Source of the DNA: Caprella mutica
Taxonomy: Eukaryota > Arthropoda > Malacostraca > Amphipoda > Caprellidae
Reading direction: 5' to 3'
Assembly (NCBI GenBank): GCA_947561585.1
Contig: CANNZV010001601.1
Location: 160,784-224,783 of the forward strand
DNA: 64,000 nucleotides
Each line of letters begins with the position of its first letter. The first letter of the stretch is position 1. The notes under the pieces are model-generated. The model was not told the DNA's origin and ran no database searches. It was given only the letters and a program-made list of their open reading frames with translations. Positions 59,678-64,000 of the stretch are shown one piece after another. Made by a program: the position numbers and the translations under genes.

Positions 59678-60283
59678 CTAGATTATGTGCACTCGGTAGA
59701 GCGCATACCTTCGCCTCCGCTGTGACCCCTTTTCTCCCAAAATTTGAAAAATTGCTAACTGGATAATAACCAATCGTCATACCAAGTTTCATGCAATATG
59801 GTGCAACACTTTTTGAGTTATTGAGTTATAAATGACCTTGATCATGACCTTTGACCGGATCGCTTCCGAAATTCTACCAGATCGTTCCTGGACGTTGAAC
59901 AATCGTTCCATCAAATTTCAGACAATTTGGTTGAATACTTTTGGAGTTATTGAGTTACAAATGGCCTTGACCTTGATCTCTGACCTTTTACTCGATCGCT
60001 CCCAAAATCTGAGAAAATGGTTTCTGTATATTGACCAATCGTCCCACCAAGTTTCATGCAATATGGTTCTATACTGTTTGAGTTATGAATGACCATGACC
60101 TTGACCTTTGACCGGGTTGCTCCTTAAATTTTAGCAGCAGGTCACTGGATATGGACCAATCGCTTCACCAAATTTCAGGCAATTTGGTTGAATACTTTTT
60201 CAGTTAAGCGAATAACAAGATGATAAATAAATAAATAAATAAATTCCGATGAAAATATGACCTTCCCGCATTCTGTGAAGGTA
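59678..60283 (+). repeat. SINE-like dispersed repeat, copy 5 (long form with repeated body)
   Basis: Head ACTAGATTATGTGCACTCGG then TAGAGCGCATACCTTCGCC. The body module (TTGACCTTTGACC ... GATCGCTCCC ... CCAATCGT ... CACCAA.TTTCA ... CAATWTGGTT ... TTTTGAGTTA) occurs about four times in tandem, then (AAAT)n and the end ACCTTCCCGCATTCTGTGAA. The family is widespread here (at least five copies in 64 kb). Confidence 0.78.
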
Positions 60284-60289
60284 ATAATG

Positions 60290-61280
60290 CATAAGAATTA
60301 TTCGACCTGTTACATGAATAAGAACCTTGATATGAATTTTTTCAATAAAAAGAAATTGAATATATTTTAAACTTGCTAGGCATGTTAACAACTTTGTACC
60401 ATCATTCCAAAGACTATCTGTAACATCATTATCATTTTAGGCACTAAGATTCACAACGAATTACCACCTCAAAATTAGGCTGCCTAACTTTAAATTCTTT
60501 TAAAAAGAAGACCACCTTTCTTACCTGCTGATTAACTTAATATTGTATGTAAATCTTTCGAACTATTTTGTTATAATATTGTTATAATCTTATAATATGC
60601 ATTTTTTAATGTGTACAGTTGAATATAGTGTAATCGAATAATTGGTGATCCACAAACATCCCTGTAATGTGTATGTGTAGTTGTGTGGTTGTTTAGCCAC
60701 ACATCGCTTAGGTCTGAACAACTTTATGTATCACTGAAGAGGGTTTATTGCCTAGTTACAGTTTGTTTATCTCCTTCGCAAATTGCAGAAGGTAATGTTT
60801 TCGACAGTATTTATTGTTTATTAAGAATGTAGGTATTCATATTCGTGTTCAAAAACTATATTAATACTGCCCAAAACACCAGATCGGTTTGAAATGGTTT
60901 GAAAAAAACGAAAATTCTTTTATTTGTGAATTATCCTTTTGCAAAATATAGTATTTGAAATATTATGCATCATGTAACATTAATTAATTCTTTTGTCCAA
61001 TAATGTTTATTATTGTTATTATTATACTGCTGTGCATATTGAAATGAACCCTTTGTTAAAAATGATATGTTTCCTATAGTATTATCGTCACTGTTCAATG
61101 AATAACTTCAGCTAAATCTGAGGTCATGGGACGGGACTGTGAATAGTTAAATTACATGAATAAAAATACTATTGACAACCGTTTTTAATAACGGGTAATA
61201 TTCTAGTAATCACATATCATTTTTTTAATGATGCAAAAAAAAAACAATGAAAATTCCACGAATATCCTTTTAGTAATCAA
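60290..61280. other. Intergenic AT-rich DNA
   Basis: No feature supported. Confidence 0.5.
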
Positions 61281-61283
61281 AAA

Positions 61284-61473
61284 AATACGATCCTATGTTC
61301 AATAATCACTTTGATAATCACAATGAAATACGATCATCTATACAATAATCGCTAAGATAATCACAATACCATACGATCACTGTTCAATAATCACGGTAAC
61401 GTATGATTTTCTGTTCAATAATCATTTTGATAATCACAATAGCATTCGATCCTCTGTTCAATATCACTTTCAA
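61284..61473. repeat. Diverged approximately 43-bp tandem repeat, 4-5 copies
   Basis: Units share atacgatc, ctgttcaataatcac and tttgataatcacaa in that order, with heavy divergence, so it is an old array. Confidence 0.75.
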
Positions 61474-61746
61474 CTATAGATCTCTAAGTTCTCTGTACAT
61501 TTGATCTTCCCTCTTCCATCCCCAGGGGATATATCCGGTGGATGTCAGGAGAAGCATAAAGTCTTGGCAAGAGTAGGTATGGTTTATATATCATCTTGAG
61601 ATGGGAAAACATACCAACTCACTTTTAAATCTCTCCCTGGAGCTACTTAGAGAATAGATTTTACTTGAAAGTACAGCACCGAGACCTTCGAATTTACTGA
61701 TTAAATATTAAAGACTTGGCTGCTACAATGAATATGAAACAAGGAA

Positions 61747-64000
61747 AAGAAAAGTCACTGTGATGATGTACTATCAGAGAAAAGAGTCACTGTGATGATG
61801 TACTATCAGAGAAAAGAGTCACTGTGATGACGTACTATCAGAGAAAAGAGTCACTGTGATGATGTACTATCAGAGAAAAGAGTCACTGTGATGATGTACT
61901 ATCTGAGAAAAGAGTCACTGTGATGATGTACTATCAGAGAAAAGAGTCACTGTGATGATGTACTATCAGAGAAAAGAGTCACTGTGGTGGTGTACTATCA
62001 GAGAAAAGAGTCACTGTGATGATGTACTATCAGAGAAAAGAGTCACTGTGATGATGTACTATCAGAGAAAAGAGTCACTGTGATGATGTACTATCAGAGA
62101 AAAGAGTCACTGTGATGACGTACTATCAGAGAAAAGAGTCACTGTGATGATGTACTATCAGAGAAAAGAGTCACTGTGATGATGTACTATCTGAGAAAAG
62201 AGTCACTGTGATGATGTACTATCAGAGAAAAGAGTCACTGTGATGATGTACTATCAGAGAAAAGAGTCACTGTGGTGGTGTACTATCAGAGAAAAGAGTC
62301 ACTGTGATGATGTACTATCAGAGAAAAGAGTCACTGTGATGATGTACTATCAGAGAAAAGAGTCACTGTGATGATGTACTATCAGAGAAAAGAGTCACTG
62401 TGATGATGTACTATCAGAGAAAAAAGTCACTGTGATGATGTACTATCAGAGAAAAGAGTCACTGTGATGATGTACTATCAGAGAAAAGAGTCACTGTGAT
62501 GATGTACTATCAGAGAAAAGAGTCACTGTGATGATGTACTGTCAGAGAAAAGAGTCACTGTGATGATGTACTATCAGAGAAAAGAGTCACTGTGATGATG
62601 TACTGTCAGAGAAAAGAGTCACTGTGATGATGTATTATCTGATAAAAGAGTCACTGTGATGATGTACTATCAGAGAAAAGAGTCACTGTGATGATGTACT
62701 ATCAGAGAAAAGAGTCACTGTGATGATGTACAATCAGTAAAAGAGTCATTGCGATGATGTACTATCAGAGAAAAAAGTCACTGTGATAATGTACTATCAG
62801 AGAAAAGAGTCACTGTGATGATGTACTATCAGAGAAAAGAGTCACTGTGATGATGTACTATCAGAGAAATGAGTCACTGTGATGACGTACTATCAGAGAA
62901 AAGAGTCACTGTGATGACGTACTATCAGAGAAAAGAGTCACTGTGATGATGTACTATCAGAGAAAAGAGTCACTGTGATGATGTACTATCTGAGAAAAGA
63001 GTCACTGTGATGATGTACTATCAGAGAAAAGAGTCACTGTGATGATGTAGTATCAGAGAAAAGAGTCACTGTGATGATGTACTATCAGAGAAAAGAGTCA
63101 CTGTGATGATGTAGTATCAGAGAAAAGAGTCACTGTGATGATGTACTATCAGAGAAAAAAGTCACTGTGATGATGTACTATCAGAGAAAAGAGTCACTGT
63201 GATGATGTACTATCAGAGAAAAGAGTCACTGTGATGATGTACTATCAGAGAAAAGAGTCACTGTGATGATGTACTGTCAGAGAAAAGAGTCACTGTGATG
63301 ATGTACTATCAGAGAAAAGAGTCACTGTGATGATGTACTGTCAGAGAAAAGAGTCACTGTGATGATGTATTATCAGATAAAAGAGTCACTGTGATGATGT
63401 ACTATCAGAGAAAAGAGTCACTGTGATGATGTACTATCAGAGAAAAGAGTCACTGTGATGATGTACAATCAGTAAAAGAGTCATTGCGATGATGTACTAT
63501 CAGAGAAAAAAGTCACTGTGATAATGTACTATCAGAGAAAAGAGTCACTGTGATGATGTACTATCTGAGAAAAGAGTCACTGTGATGATGTACTATCAGA
63601 GAAAAGAGTCACTGTGATGATGTAGTATCAGAGAAAAGAGTCACTGTGATGATGTACTATCAGAGAAAAGAGTCACTGTGATGATGTACTATCAGAGAAA
63701 AGAGTCACTGTGATGATGTACTATCAGAGAAAAGAGTCACTGTGATGGTGTACTATCTGAGAAAAGAGTCACTGTGATGATGTACTATCAGAGAAAAGAG
63801 TCACTGTAATGATATACTGTCAGAGAAAAGAGTCACTGTGATGATGTACTATCAGAGAAAAGAGTCACTGTGATGATGTACTGTCAGAGAAAAGAGTCAC
63901 TGTGATGATGTATTATCAGATAAAATAGTCACTGTGATGATGTACTATCAGAAAAAAGAGTCACTGTGATGATGTACTATCAGAGAAAAGAGTCACTGTG
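61747..64000. repeat. 32-bp satellite-like array, about 70 copies, runs off the window
   Basis: The unit, starting gagtcactgtgatgatgtac and continuing with tatcagagaaaa, is 32 bp and nearly invariant. Sparse variants (tgatgacgtac, tgtggtggtg, ctatctgag, tactgtcag, tgtattatc, gtacaatcagtaaaag) recur in the same order, which shows duplication of blocks of several units. No ORF is sustained, since 32 is not a multiple of three. Confidence 0.96.

Noticed and set aside
61747..64000. CRISPR-like array of 32-bp repeats
   Set aside because: Units are head to tail without unique spacers, and the genome is eukaryotic; it is a satellite.

Overview
This window is nuclear DNA from an animal, most likely an insect. 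Genes are split by introns with GT..AG borders, the background is AT-rich, and decayed DNA transposons and non-LTR retrotransposons are everywhere. The mix of Tc1/mariner, pogo, Harbinger, hAT and Penelope remains with very abundant minisatellites resembles large hemipteran genomes, but that placement is inference. No operons, bacterial genes, rRNA, tRNA genes or CRISPR arrays were seen.

Two cellular genes can be reconstructed. On the + strand, 5,016-16,425 holds nine coding exons that join in frame into a 449-residue BTB-BACK-F5/8C (discoidin) protein of the BTBD9 type, ending just before a poly(A) signal. On the - strand, 34,923-30,032 holds the last three coding exons of a gene for a single-pass membrane protein with a long Ser/Pro-rich tail. 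Its 5' exons lie upstream and were not found. A third, weak candidate is a frameshifted exon-like stretch near 45.6-45.9 kb (- strand).

Layout: 1-4.8 kb, mosaic of dispersed repeats plus a Tc1/mariner fossil. 5-16.4 kb, BTBD9-like gene; its 6.35-kb intron holds a non-LTR retrotransposon with a 2A peptide and PHD-like finger, broken by two insertions. 16.4-30 kb, transposon-rich intergenic DNA (40-bp array, hAT, Penelope-like, Tc1 and palindromic elements). 30-35 kb, membrane-protein gene with repeat-filled introns. 35-47 kb, Tc1, pogo and Harbinger derivatives, SINE-like copies and unrecognised AT-rich ORFs. 47-52 kb, large minisatellites. 52-61 kb, mostly AT-rich DNA with nested hAT-like and Tc1 remains. 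61.7-64 kb, a 32-bp satellite that runs off the window.

The most interesting structure is a set of five elements (8,682-9,200; 17,201-18,116; 28,868-29,522; 32,596-33,562; 49,697-50,728). They share related outer tips and 8-9 bp target duplications. Each is bounded by inverted arrays of short units of the form G-tract, AT-rich core, CC, but the unit sequence differs between elements. They resemble Foldback elements in architecture. A second theme is tandem duplication across splice-site-like sequence at 34.6-34.7 kb and 45.6-45.8 kb, with an acceptor-like array at 51.5-52.2 kb.
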